A stretch of 64,000 nucleotides of DNA, taken from the NCBI GenBank assembly GCA_963576735.1, contig OY755179.1, positions 2,728,001 through 2,792,000 on the forward strand, written 5' to 3'. The translations under genes were made by a program, and so were the position numbers. Origin of the DNA: Bedellia somnulentella. Lineage: Eukaryota > Arthropoda > Insecta > Lepidoptera > Bedelliidae. The notes under the pieces were generated by a model. That model was not told where the DNA came from. It did no database searches and worked only from the letters and a program-made list of their open reading frames with translations. The stretch's first letter is position 1. Each line of letters starts with the position of its first letter. Shown here in pieces: positions 55,080 through 64,000 of the stretch.

Positions 55080-55300
55080 TTAATAAAACAAATATTTTAA
55101 AAACATCGATATTCGCAGTTTTACTCGTGCCCGAGCGCCGCCCGCCGCCCGCTCAGTGCTCGGCGAGCTGCTTTAGGGGATGGAACTATGTCGCGCGCGC
55201 CTTGTGTTACAGATCTTACAATTTACGCGCGTGCGGCGCCGTTAGTGTGCGATGCGCGACAATGTAGGCGTGAGAGTGACCGTGCGTACGGTTAGCATTA
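55080..55300. other. GC-rich patch inside the Helitron
   Basis: GCCCGAGCGCCGCCCGCC and following CG-rich sequence stand out in an AT-rich region. It may be a captured host promoter or CpG-rich fragment (inference). No open frame supports a gene. Confidence 0.45.
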
Positions 55301-55344
55301 GCAAATATAAAAGAATTCATTCAATTCATAGATTGCACTCATTT

Positions 55345-55650
55345 TTAACCGACTTCATTAACCGACTTCAAAAAAGGAGGTTCTCAGTTCGATTGTTTGT
55401 ATGTATGTATGTATAATTGTCCGCGATTATCTCGCGTTTGGCTTAAGCTATTTGGATGCGGTTTTCAGAAAAGTATTTGTTACATTTAGGAGAAGGTTTT
55501 AGTGCTTTAACCGACCAAAAAAAGAAAGGAGGTTCTGTGTTTGACCTGTATGTATGTCTGTTGGTCCGCGATAATCTCACGTTTGGCTTAAGCTATTTGG
55601 ATACGGTTTTCAGAAAAGTATTCGTTACATTTAGGAGATGGGTTTAGTGC
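55345..55650 (+). repeat. 145-bp tandem repeat, two units, plus orientation
   Basis: Units contain CGCGTTTGGCTTAAGCTATT, GGATGCGGTTTTCAGAAAAG and ACCGACCAAAAAAAGAAAGG. Inverted relative to 57594-58200. Confidence 0.85.
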
Positions 55651-55651
55651 T

Positions 55652-55747
55652 TTATAAAAGACAAATTGGTGTAGGCTCGACCCAGAATTTGAACACTTGT
55701 CGTTTGCACGATAACCGAGTGTTTTACCCACTGGGCTATCACGGTCG
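55652..55747 (-). mobile_element. Family C tRNA-like head only
   Basis: Minus strand: GATAGCCCAGTGGGTAAAAC (A box) and TGTTCAAATTCTGGG (B box). No tail. Confidence 0.75.
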
Positions 55748-55913
55748 CTATTAATTTAGATAATTTTATGAAAAATATTTCCGTCATACATGATTTCTAT
55801 GTAAGTTTAACCATTAAGGCTGCACACGCGACGGAAGCTTAAAAAAGAAAAACAAAAACTTCAAGTTAAAAACTAAACAGAAAAATTCAATATTATTATT
55901 TTTTATTTAAAAA

Positions 55914-56774
55914 AGAACCGCCTTCAAAAATCCAACTGAAAAGTATAAAATAATCTTTATTAATTTTATTATGTACAACTCTATTCAACTTCTTCTTTTT
56001 GAAGTCGGTGCCAAACCAATTTTCATGACAAAGAAGAACGAATATTAGTGGCCCGCCCAAGTTGAGTGAGTTCTCCACCCCATCAGCGTATGTCATCCTT
56101 ATAAACCTTCCTTTTTAATCAATTAATAAAAAAAACGCATTAAAATTCATTTCGTAGTTTTACAGATTAAAGTATACATAAGGATGTCCGCATATCCCAG
56201 ACAGGGAGAGAGAAAGCGACTTTGTTTTATACTATGTAGTGATTTAGATTCTCGATCGTCTTTTTACAAAGTGTTAGAAGTATTGGTTGTGCCAACTCGG
56301 TGCATGCATGTCTCTGTCGAATTGTTAATTCCGTTAGTTTGAAATCTGATAATCTTACATAACCTAACCTAACGTTAGTTTACTATCTCGCTATCTATCT
56401 AAAATTATAATTTACTAGTATTTACAGTTTTACGGTGACATGTATATTATGATAATTTCTCTGCGGAGTGCGACGCATGCACACCAGGCTAAGCACCGCT
56501 CACTGTCCCCCAATTCCATCCTTTATAAAGCAACGTCGTTGCGAGCGGAAGAAATTTCTTGATTTTTGAGCGCGATTGTGTTACCTACTGTTGTTGAGGC
56601 ACTATCGATTGATTTATTATTCGTATGGTTTTCTCTATGTAGCAATTTTCATTTTGGATTTGTCTGTTTGGCACCGACTTCAAAAAGAAGAAGTTGAATA
56701 GAGTTGTACATAATAAAATTAATAAAGATTATTTTATACTTTTCAGTTGGATTTTTGAAGGCGGTTCTTTTTAG
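55914..56774. repeat. ~100-bp inverted repeat pair spanning 0.86 kb
   Basis: AAGAACCGCCTTCAAAAATC at 55913 and its complement GATTTTTGAAGGCGGTTCTT at 56751 bound a segment. Pairing continues through CTTCTTCTTTTTGAAGTCGG and CCGACTTCAAAAAGAAGAAG. This may be a TIR transposon nested in the Helitron. Confidence 0.8.
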
Positions 56775-56939
56775 TGATAAGTTCTTAAATCACTCTGAGT
56801 TTTTTTAGTGAATTAGTGATCGTTTTTGAGAGATAAGTTTTACTGTCCGTTTATTTTATAGTTTTTTTAACAGGTAGTTTAAATATTTCTTATGACTTTA
56901 GCTTACTTGTTACTATTTTGTTTACCTGCGGGCCTAGAT

Positions 56940-57240
56940 AGAAAAGCAAAGGATGCTTTAAGGAAAAGTCGCGTAAGGGAGAACGAAACACCCATCGAAA
57001 AAAAACAAAGACTTCAGCAGGGCAAGCACGAGCCGTATTTAAACTAGTTATCGCGTGGGATAAAGCAGCCATCTTTTACGCACTTACTTAGTATCGTATA
57101 CTGCCATCTCATTCTAACCGTTATCGTGTCGATAACTCGTGCTTGCCCTTCAGAATGAGAGAGATCGTCAGCGTGCTGCTCTTGCTGCCGAAACAGATGA
57201 GCAAAGAGAAGTTCACCTATCACGAATGCGAAGAAACACT
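56940..57240 (+). pseudogene. Coding-like arginine/glutamate-rich remnant
   Basis: Two stretches (about 56940-57030 and 57150-57240) translate to highly charged runs rich in R, E, A and Q, such as AAETDEQRE. Similar charged repeats occur in Helitron-type and related mobile proteins. It is antisense to the Helitron and broken by stops. Function uncertain. Confidence 0.35.
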
Positions 57241-57579
57241 CTTATATATATGTAGCGTTGAGTCGAGTAAAATCCCTTGATGAGATGGCTTTAAGTGATA
57301 TAGATTCAAAGAAATTACTTAAATGGTTAAGACCATTCCGAAAGCGCGAAATTCCCCATGACGAAAGCGCCTTGATTGAAATGACCAGGATGAAAAACAT
57401 GATGTTGCAATATATATATTTTTCTTTAATATAATTAAGAGTAATTTATTCATGTTTTTATATACTTTTTTGTTCAATAATTTAGTAACTCTGTTTATTA
57501 CTAATAAAAAAACTTTATTAACATATATTGATAAATTTCTGTCTAGTATTGATAACTTTACATACATACTTATATTTCA

Positions 57580-58200
57580 AACTAAGAAACCTCCTTTTTT
57601 TCGAGTCGGTTAAAGAACTTTTAACCCATCTTCTAAATGTAACGAATACTTTTCTGAAAACCGCATCCAAAAAGCTTAAGCCAAACGTGAGATAATCGCG
57701 GACCAACACACATACATACAGGTCAAACACAGAACCTCTTTTCTTTTTTTGGTCGGTCAAGGCACTAAAACCTTCTCCTAAATGTAACGAATACTTTTCT
57801 GAAAACCGCATCCAAATAGCTTAAGCCAAACGTGAGATAATCGCGGACCAACAGACATACATACAGGTCAAACACAGAACCTCCTTTCTTTTTTTGGTCG
57901 GTTAAGGCACTAAAACCTTCTCCTAAATGTAACGAATACTTTTCTGAAAACCGCATCCAAATAGCTTAAGCCAAACGTGAGATAATCGCGGACCAACAGA
58001 CATACATACAGGTCAAACACAGAACCTCCTTTCTTTTTTTGGTCGGTTAAGGCACTAAAACCTTCTCCTAAATGTAACGAATACTGTCCTGAAAACCGCA
58101 TCCAAATAGCTTAAGCCAAACTCGAGATAATCGCGGACAATTATACATACATACATACAAACAATCGAACTGAGAACCTCCTTTTTTGAAGTCGGTTAAA
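57580..58200 (-). repeat. 145-bp tandem repeat, about four units, minus orientation
   Basis: Exact 145-base spacing of the block GGCACTAAAACCTTCTCC (57771, 57906, 58051 region) and of its short open frames. Units differ at a few bases. Forms the inverted counterpart of 55345-55650. Confidence 0.9.
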
Positions 58201-58356
58201 AAATGGAGTAACTTCTCCCGTTTTCCCAAAATTTCCCAAAATTCCCCTTTACTACTCTGCTGGAAAGTATACAAAAACCTGCTCAGGAGTATGAAGAATA
58301 ATTGTACCAAGTTTCGTTAAAATCTGTCGAGTAGTTTTTGTTTCCATAGGGCACAT

Positions 58357-58391
58357 ACAAACCGACAGACAGGCAGACAGATAGACAGACA
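58357..58391 (-). repeat. (CAGA)n microsatellite
   Basis: GACAGACAGGCAGACAGATAG and following units. Equivalent to the tract at 14751-14808. Confidence 0.88.
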
Positions 58392-58511
58392 AAAATTTTA
58401 CTGATTGAATTTTTGGCATCAGTATCGATCCCTAATCACCACCTGATAGTTATTTAAAAATATATTTCATGTACAGAATTGACCTCTCTACAGATTTATT
58501 ATAAGTATAGA

Positions 58512-58765
58512 TATGTCTCGCAGTCAGACACCTCAGTACAGGCTACAGTACAGCTTTAATAGAATTCATTAATTTAAAAGATTTCTGTGAAATTTTCTCT
58601 TGTATAAAATAACAAAAAAAAATTGAAGTTCACACCCACTTTTAACTTCCTGGTAAATTTATCAATCGATCTTCATACCAACGTTTTACTTCGTGATTAT
58701 AATCGAATATAATATAAAATAAAAAAACTCATTTTTGTTGCATTTATAATCATTACTTAATAAAT
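58512..58765. other. No gene seen
   Basis: Short AT-rich spacer between the Helitron and the RTE fragment. Confidence 0.35.
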
Positions 58766-59200
58766 CTGGTACGATTCTGGCAAATCTATCTAGCTTCAAT
58801 TACATCCATCAATATTTTTCTATACATACATATACTCACGGCTATAAATCCCTTAACGGGGTAGCCAGAGCTTTGGAATGAGAAATTCCTCAGCCACTTT
58901 TGGAAGTTGATTGGGGAAAAGATGATAATAATAAATGTTTTTGGTGACGGGTCTCCTACCACATCGCCCAAAAATCACTTAAAAAGCCCCCATACACTTA
59001 GTCGTCTCTTACGATCACCCACGGGTAGAAATGGGGTAGTCTTATTCTAAGCCGACACTATACGGCAAATTATTATTGACATTTTACTATACCTATTTAT
59101 TCTTCATACGACGGACGCCTGCCTGTTTCAGTACATGTTCTATTTGATATGTTAATATTTCCTCCGTAGTTGCCTTCTATTGACATTACCATCCACATTC
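58766..59200 (-). mobile_element. RTE 3' fragment interrupted by a SINE
   Basis: GGTACGATTCTGGCAAATCT through CCATCAATATTTTTC (58766-58820) and, after the SINE, CTTCATACGACGGACGCC onward (59107-59200) are consecutive parts of the RTE C-terminus on the minus strand. Confidence 0.75.
58823..59066 (-). mobile_element. Family A SINE nested in an RTE fragment
   Basis: Full-length minus copy, TACATACATATACTCACGG through GCCGACACTATACGGC. Confidence 0.87.
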
Positions 59201-59202
59201 GC

Positions 59203-59625
59203 TAAACATACATACATATACTCACGCCATTAGTTCCCATTGGGGAAGCAGAGACGATTGATCGCCACTTTCTCTACGATCTCGGCAAACCTCTCTAGAT
59301 TCGTTCGCATCCAGCAATCTTTTCATACATGATCTTTTATTTTTCATGCTTCGGACGCCTGACTTCTTGAGCACACTATCTATTTAGTTCAAATATGTCT
59401 TCGGAGGTCTTCCTCTGCTAACAGTAACATTGGCTCTATAGATCTCTTTTACCAATTTTCTATTACCCGCCCTCTATTTTTGTCAAACCATCTTAACATT
59501 CCTTTTTCTATCTTTTTTGCAAAATCATCCTTCACATCACACCTTGCGCTAATCAAACTATTTCTTACTCGATCCCACAACCTAACATTACAAACTTTTC
59601 TGATGACTTGGCTAAAATGCACCTA
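59203..59625 (-). mobile_element. RTE LINE, 5'-truncated, decayed
   Basis: Minus strand collinear with about 46060-46500 of the intact RTE. It runs from the CATACATATACTCACGCC tail through the GCTTCGGACGCCTGAC region to ACAAACTTTTCTGATGACTT. Frameshifts and stops throughout. Confidence 0.87.
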
Positions 59626-59640
59626 ATTTTAAAGTTAACT

Positions 59641-60003
59641 TATAACATAACATAACATAAACGTTCACGCCGAATATCCCCGAAGGGGTTGGCAGAGGTA
59701 CTAATACTTCTGAACATCACGTGACTTTGTCACCTGGTGTTCAGAGTACCCACGTTTTGCATAGACAGTGTACTCACGTGATAGGGGGCAGGCCTATCGC
59801 CGTTTTGTACGAATACACTGTCACATGACTAAGTACAACTCAGCCATGTGGGTTTCCGCACGATGTTTTCCCTCACCGTTAACAACCATGATAAATTAAC
59901 CACACGTATGTCTTTAGAAAAGGCAAATTGATGTAGGCCCGACCCAGGATTTGAACACTAGTCGTTTGCACGATAACCGAGTGTTCTACCCACTGGGCTA
60001 TCA
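59641..60003 (-). mobile_element. Family C SINE, best full-length copy
   Basis: ~360 bp. On the minus strand: tRNA-like head GATAGCCCAGTGGGTAGAAC (A box) and GTGTTCAAATCCTGGGTC (B box), body with AACATCGTGCGGAAACCC and ATCACGTGAGTACACTG, then the 3' tail GCCAACCCCTTCGGGGA and TTCGGCGTGAACGTTTATG, ending in TTATGTTATG repeats. Known: tRNA head plus LINE-like tail is the standard SINE plan. Confidence 0.88.
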
Positions 60004-60476
60004 AAAATTAACTTATCTCTTCAAAATATTGACTTAAACCAAAATATGTGAGACAAAAGCTTGTCGCGAAATTTAAGTTCTTACTCGTTTTACACAGTTT
60101 CAATATCAAAATGAAAAACAATCACTCAATGCTACAGATTTACTCGCGACTAACTTTTATATCAAACTATTCTTGTAATGCCTATTTACTTTCATATGCG
60201 CAGTTTAAAGTGAAAAGTTCATTTATTCTTAAAATTCACACAAAAGCTTGTTTGAGACGTTTATTACTATTACAAGAGGTCGTCAAGTAATCCAAATTTC
60301 ATCAATTGTCAAACAATTAATTTCGCACACCGGCCTTGACAAAAGATAAAAGTGTATTTATACATGTTTGTCGAGCAAAGTACATCATTGTCTGGGTAAT
60401 GCATTATGTCATTGATTGAATGTATATTAAATGCTTGATTTCATTGATTGAATTGCATGATCATAATTAATATTTC
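60004..60476. other. No supported gene
   Basis: AT-rich. An 80-codon frame at 60048-60290 has no domain. Confidence 0.35.
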
Positions 60477-60620
60477 CCTGACATTCGCTATTCTTCTCAT
60501 ACATAGAACTTTATTCTCCTCACTTCAGACTCCCCTCTAATAAGGAACATCTTTAATCTGGCCGTCTAAGGGATCTTATTTCTACTGCTTTCACTCTACT
60601 TTCATGCTACTTTTGCGATG
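60477..60620 (-). mobile_element. Possible decayed RTE fragment
   Basis: CATACATAGAACTTTATTC and CTTCAGACTCCCCTC weakly resemble the minus-strand RTE C-terminus seen at 59300-59400. Confidence 0.4.
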
Positions 60621-60749
60621 CCCAACGTTTACTACTATATTTTTTTTTTCATATTCATTTATACAAAATATATCTTTGCGTTAAACCTTGCACTAGGCAT
60701 GGCCTGTATCGCAAGGTCAGCGTAGGAACCAGATTAGCATTGTGTGCCG

Positions 60750-61085
60750 CCAAGAACTGCGTGAATGTGGTAATGAATGAGAATGACAGGGTTCATCATT
60801 AAATGCCTGTGATACGCTGACGATCATTTTATAGTTACTTCAACGGTGAATGAGTTGCAGAAAATTGCATGTACGTCTTGTAAAGGGAATGAGAGTGAAT
60901 GTGGACAAAGCCAAGACAGTTTGAAAGAGATACCATGACATTATAATAATTGGCAAGAATGTGGAACAAATGAAACAATTTGTATGTCTTGGAATTTTAT
61001 TTACCAGGGATGGAAAATGTGAGGGACATATTGAAAGGAGAGGTAAATAGAAAATGCAGTGATTGAAGGAAAAACAGCCTCATGC
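60750..61085 (+). mobile_element. Decayed RTE reverse-transcriptase segment
   Basis: GGTTCATCATTAAATGCCTG, then TACGCTGACGATCA (the YADD region), GGGAATGAGAGTGAATGTGG and CAGGGATGGAAAATGTGA follow the intact RTE at 45590-45920 with indels. Confidence 0.8.
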
Positions 61086-61454
61086 CGAGCCAGTCTAGGA
61101 GCACCTTTAGTCGCATGATTTTTTGGCATAAAAAATATGGCATGAACTTTAATTTCATAATGTTACAATTATTTGTAAGTGTTATGTTTTAAACATAACG
61201 GCTTGTGTTTCTAATTTCAATTTATTTTGCATAATATTTGGAAGGAAATAGAAATCTTAACAACCACTTATTTACTTAAAAAATTGGTTCAGGTGCGACG
61301 GGTAGGCCCTCAAACCTCTATATAAAACATTATGTATTGTATGTTAGATATGTACTAAAATTATACTATGTAATATGAAAAAAAATATTTGGTATGCTTT
61401 TAGTTGTTATTATTAAATATTGAAAGGCTGAAAAACTTTATTCGTAATTTGACT
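61086..61454. other. No gene seen
   Basis: AT-rich spacer. Confidence 0.35.
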
Positions 61455-62075
61455 ACCTCCGTGGTCGCACGTTTAAGCACTTGGCTTCAAGTAAGGAGAT
61501 CTCGGGTTCGATCCCCGGGGGAGGTAAACTCACAAAATTTAATTTTTAAGATTTAACCCAGTCTGGAAGAATATTGCAGGCTTGATTGAATCACCTGATT
61601 ATCCAAAAATTAAGATGATTCCGTGCTTCGGAGGGCAGCTAAGCTGCCGGTACCGGCTAAACTGCCAAACCGCAATTGGCCAACGTGGTGCTCGATCCCC
61701 TTGGTGGGGACCTATATGGGCTGTGAGGAAGTTATTTCATGCAAGTGAATATAGACCCATCCAGTTTATGTCTAAAAAGACTTCCTACGTTTGCCGTGTA
61801 GTGCCGGCTTAGAATGTCGCTACCCTTTTCTACCCACGGGGGTCGTAAGAGGCGACTAAGGGTATTGGGGCTTTTTATTGGATTTTCGGGCAATGCGGTT
61901 GGAGACCCATCACCAAAAACCTTTATTTTTAACCATCTTTTCCCCACTCAACTTCCTAAAGTGGCTGAGGAATTTATAATTCCTTAGCTCTGGCTACCCC
62001 TTCTAGGGAAATATAGCCGTGAGTATATGTATGTATGTACTTCCTACGACTGTCCTACATAAATCGTTTTTTCAT
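61455..62075 (+). mobile_element. tRNA-headed SINE-like element carrying a nested SINE
   Basis: 61455-61528 is a tRNA-like head with a perfect TACCTCC/GGAGGTA acceptor and B box GGTTCGATCCC. It is followed by an AATTTAATTTTTAAG spacer and a body with CCGTGCTTCGGAGGGCAGC. The body resumes for a short distance after the family A SINE. The 3' end is not defined. Confidence 0.6.
61790..62038 (+). mobile_element. Family A SINE with 10-bp target duplication
   Basis: Flanked by exact ACTTCCTACG at 61780-61789 and 62039-62048. Belongs to the GGGGGTCGTAAGAGGCGACTAAGG subfamily. Confidence 0.93.
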
Positions 62076-62515
62076 TTGAGTGTGAGTGTATAACATTGAG
62101 TCTATCCGACAGAGAGCGTCTGATTCACATTTATTATACTATTCAGGATTAGCCATCGTTTCCAGTGTTGCCAGCAAACCGCGCAGTCAGTATCGAAACA
62201 GCCATCGCCACATCACGAATGATTGATACGAATATTGCGTTTTTATTTTGGCACAAATAAATCACCGAGTGTCTCAATTAACGTTCGGACGCCACTTCCC
62301 CAATTGTATGGAGACTACTTGATTGATTATGAAGCGGAAAATATATTACCGAACATTTTGCAACTGAAAATACATTTCGGGACGAGAAATTGGAATAAAT
62401 AAATTGTTTTTCGTATTGCGGAGATTGTTTGTGAGATATTTTTCTTATTACTCAAGTGCTATGATTTGGGAATGTTTATTATTAATGTGCTATAACAATG
62501 GAGCTAGCATTTCAT
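62076..62515. other. No gene seen
   Basis: No coding or repeat signal recognised. Confidence 0.35.
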
Positions 62516-63597
62516 GCGGTTAACGCCCCGTCGCTCTGCCAATTGGCCTAGACCTCGCTTTTATAACATACCCTTTTTATATTATAAATCGATAAAGGAC
62601 ATCAAACTAAACAACTTTGCCCATGGAATGCCTATCTAAAATATTGTAATTTTCAAAAAATAATAATAATTAAAAATTGTCGTACCTAGTTCAAACTGAG
62701 AATGTATAGAATGAGATTCTTTGCTTCAGTGAAAATAAGAAATTAAAAAAAAAACATTTCATCTATGCTTTTCGCTCTGTAAACAAAAACTTTATATAAC
62801 TTCTTTTGGTATTTTCCAGTTGTATTGATCGTCGTTGAAAAATAATATTATGAAAATAAACCGGTAAGCGAGCGATTGAACTGGAAAATACAGAAAGAAG
62901 TTATGTTTTTGTTTACAGAGCAAAAAGCATAGATCAGATGTTTTTTTTTAATTTCTTATTTTCACTGAAGCAAGAATTCTCATTCTATACATTCTCAGTT
63001 TGAACTAGGTACGACAATTTTTAATTATTATTATTTTTTGAAAGTTACAATATTTTAGATAGGCATTCCATGGGCAAAGTTGTTTAGTTTGATGTCCTTT
63101 ATCGATTTATAATATAAAAAGGGTATATTATAAAAGCGAGGTCTAGGCCAATTGAGCTACCGTGTCAATGGCTGCCAGCGCGAAATTCTTCTATCCTTCA
63201 TTTCTTTTACACGTTTAAGTAGTGTTTGCGTTTCCTACCTCCGAATTTTCTAATTCGGAAGGCCACTTGTCTACCTTTTCAGATAGAATGCAAATGTTGA
63301 AAACGCCTAACTATCAGATAATTTAAATCTTTTTGTTCATGAAAACCTCATGTTCATGAAACTTCGGGGGTAGGAAACGCAAACACTACTTAAACGTGTA
63401 AAAAAAATGAAGGATAGAAGAATTTCGCGCTGGCAGCCATTGACACGGTAGCTCAATTGGCAGAGCGACGGGGCGTTTACCCGAGGTCGCGTTTTCGATT
63501 CCCGCCTGAGTCGAAATTTTTCTTTCCTTTATTTATTCTTTATTTATTAGTAATAATCCCCACATGAGGTTTTCATGAACAAAAAGATTTAAATTAT
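62516..63597 (-). mobile_element. Family B compound element split by a MITE
   Basis: A minus tRNA-like region is split between 62517-62544 and 63150-63170 by the MITE. The shared body runs from 63170 to ~63325, then an inverted tail, then a second body and a plus tRNA-like region (63442-63513) with a mutated B box (GTTTTCGATTCC). It ends with the tail CATGAACAAAAAGATTTAAA. Its outer ends are not certain. Confidence 0.75.
62545..63149. mobile_element. Palindromic MITE, GGCC ends, AATT target
   Basis: 605 bp with ~275-base arms that are near-perfect inverted repeats (GGCCTAGACCTCGCTTTTAT...ATAAAAGCGAGGTCTAGGCC) around a ~57-base centre (62823-62879). Flanked by AATT at 62541-62544 and 63150-63153. 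Removing one AATT restores the tRNA-like sequence of the host family B element. There is no coding frame. Confidence 0.88.
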
Positions 63598-64000
63598 GTA
63601 TTTAAATTACTTAATGCTTGATGCGAAAATTACTTCTGATTGACTATACTGTAACTGGTACTTACAAGTCAAGAATATTGAATTGATTTTTAAAACTTGC
63701 ATTTTGTCTGGTGCCAAAAACAAAGTGACTGCTGATCTGAATGAAGATCTGATCTATTCTAAGCTGACACTACAGGACTTTCAACTGAGCCTTATTAATA
63801 TTCTCTTAGTACCAAGAAACGGAACAGTCTAAACCTTTCAAACATTTTCAGACCCATTTTCTGCAATTGTAAATAAATAAGCTGACTCCTGCAAACAATT
63901 AGCAATCATTACTTGCATTTATAAGTCAACTAAAACACAAAACAAACTTTGACAGTCCATTATCAAGTGGGCGAGATGAAAGGCAACAGATAGCCTGAAA
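63598..64000. other. No gene seen
   Basis: AT-rich. CTATTCTAAGCTGACACTACA at 63753-63773 is a small family A 5' remnant on the minus strand. Confidence 0.4.

Larger units (their letters stand above)
54732..58511 (-). mobile_element. Helitron, 3.8 kb, minus strand
   Basis: The minus strand starts TCTATACTTATAATAAATC at 58511 (preceded by A) and ends GATCCACTAG at 54732 (followed by T). These are the same ends as the 997-bp Helitron at 14630-15626. Inner end regions also match, for example the (CAGA)n tract and CGTCGCGTGTGCAGCC. The interior adds inverted arms of 145-bp tandem repeats, a ~100-bp inverted repeat pair, a family C head and GC-rich patches. No intact Rep-helicase frame is seen, so it is non-autonomous. 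Confidence 0.82.

Noticed and set aside
57765..58101. Repeated ~63-codon open frames as a gene family
   Set aside because: They are exact products of the 145-bp tandem repeat. The period is not maintained as one continuous frame, and no domain is recognised.

Overview
The window looks like repeat-rich nuclear DNA from an insect, most likely a moth or butterfly. It is AT-rich. It carries short spliced coding exons, Helitrons ending in CTAG, an RTE-type LINE with a very short 3' end, a BEL/Pao LTR element, and dozens of copies of one SINE family. The species assignment is inference.

Only one host gene is supported. On the minus strand at 1-542 are the first two exons of an FHA-domain protein (RNF8-like in layout), which runs off the left edge. 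Everything else is transposable elements, their fragments, or unique AT-rich DNA with no recognisable coding sequence.

Layout: 1098-3075 is a nested foldback holding a 672-bp hAT-type MITE. 4.9-14 kb is a field of family A SINEs and RTE tails. 14630-15626 is a short Helitron. 20138-27954 (copy P) and 28887-48536 (copy Q) are two diverged copies of one ~8-kb segment in tandem, separated by a Helitron-like remnant. Copy Q was enlarged by a BEL/Pao element (32621-40311), a 5'-truncated RTE LINE (43823-46501) and several short insertions. Copy P has its own private insertions. Each copy therefore keeps the empty site for the other's insertions. 54732-58511 is a 3.8-kb minus-strand Helitron with inverted tandem-repeat arms. 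58.7-63.6 kb is a nest of RTE fragments, SINEs, tRNA-like elements and a palindromic MITE.

The repeats are connected. Family A SINEs, tRNA-headed family C SINEs and the RTE LINE all end in the same kind of tail: a small CCC...GGG hairpin, then GGCGTGA or GCCGTGA, then short tandem repeats. This suggests they share one RTE reverse transcriptase. A separate family (B) has a tRNA-like region with an internal Pol III promoter, a fixed 3' tail and a self-complementary foldback body. It is flanked by 12-14 bp target duplications with matching empty sites, and it is the best candidate here for an undescribed element. Family letters A-C are my own labels.
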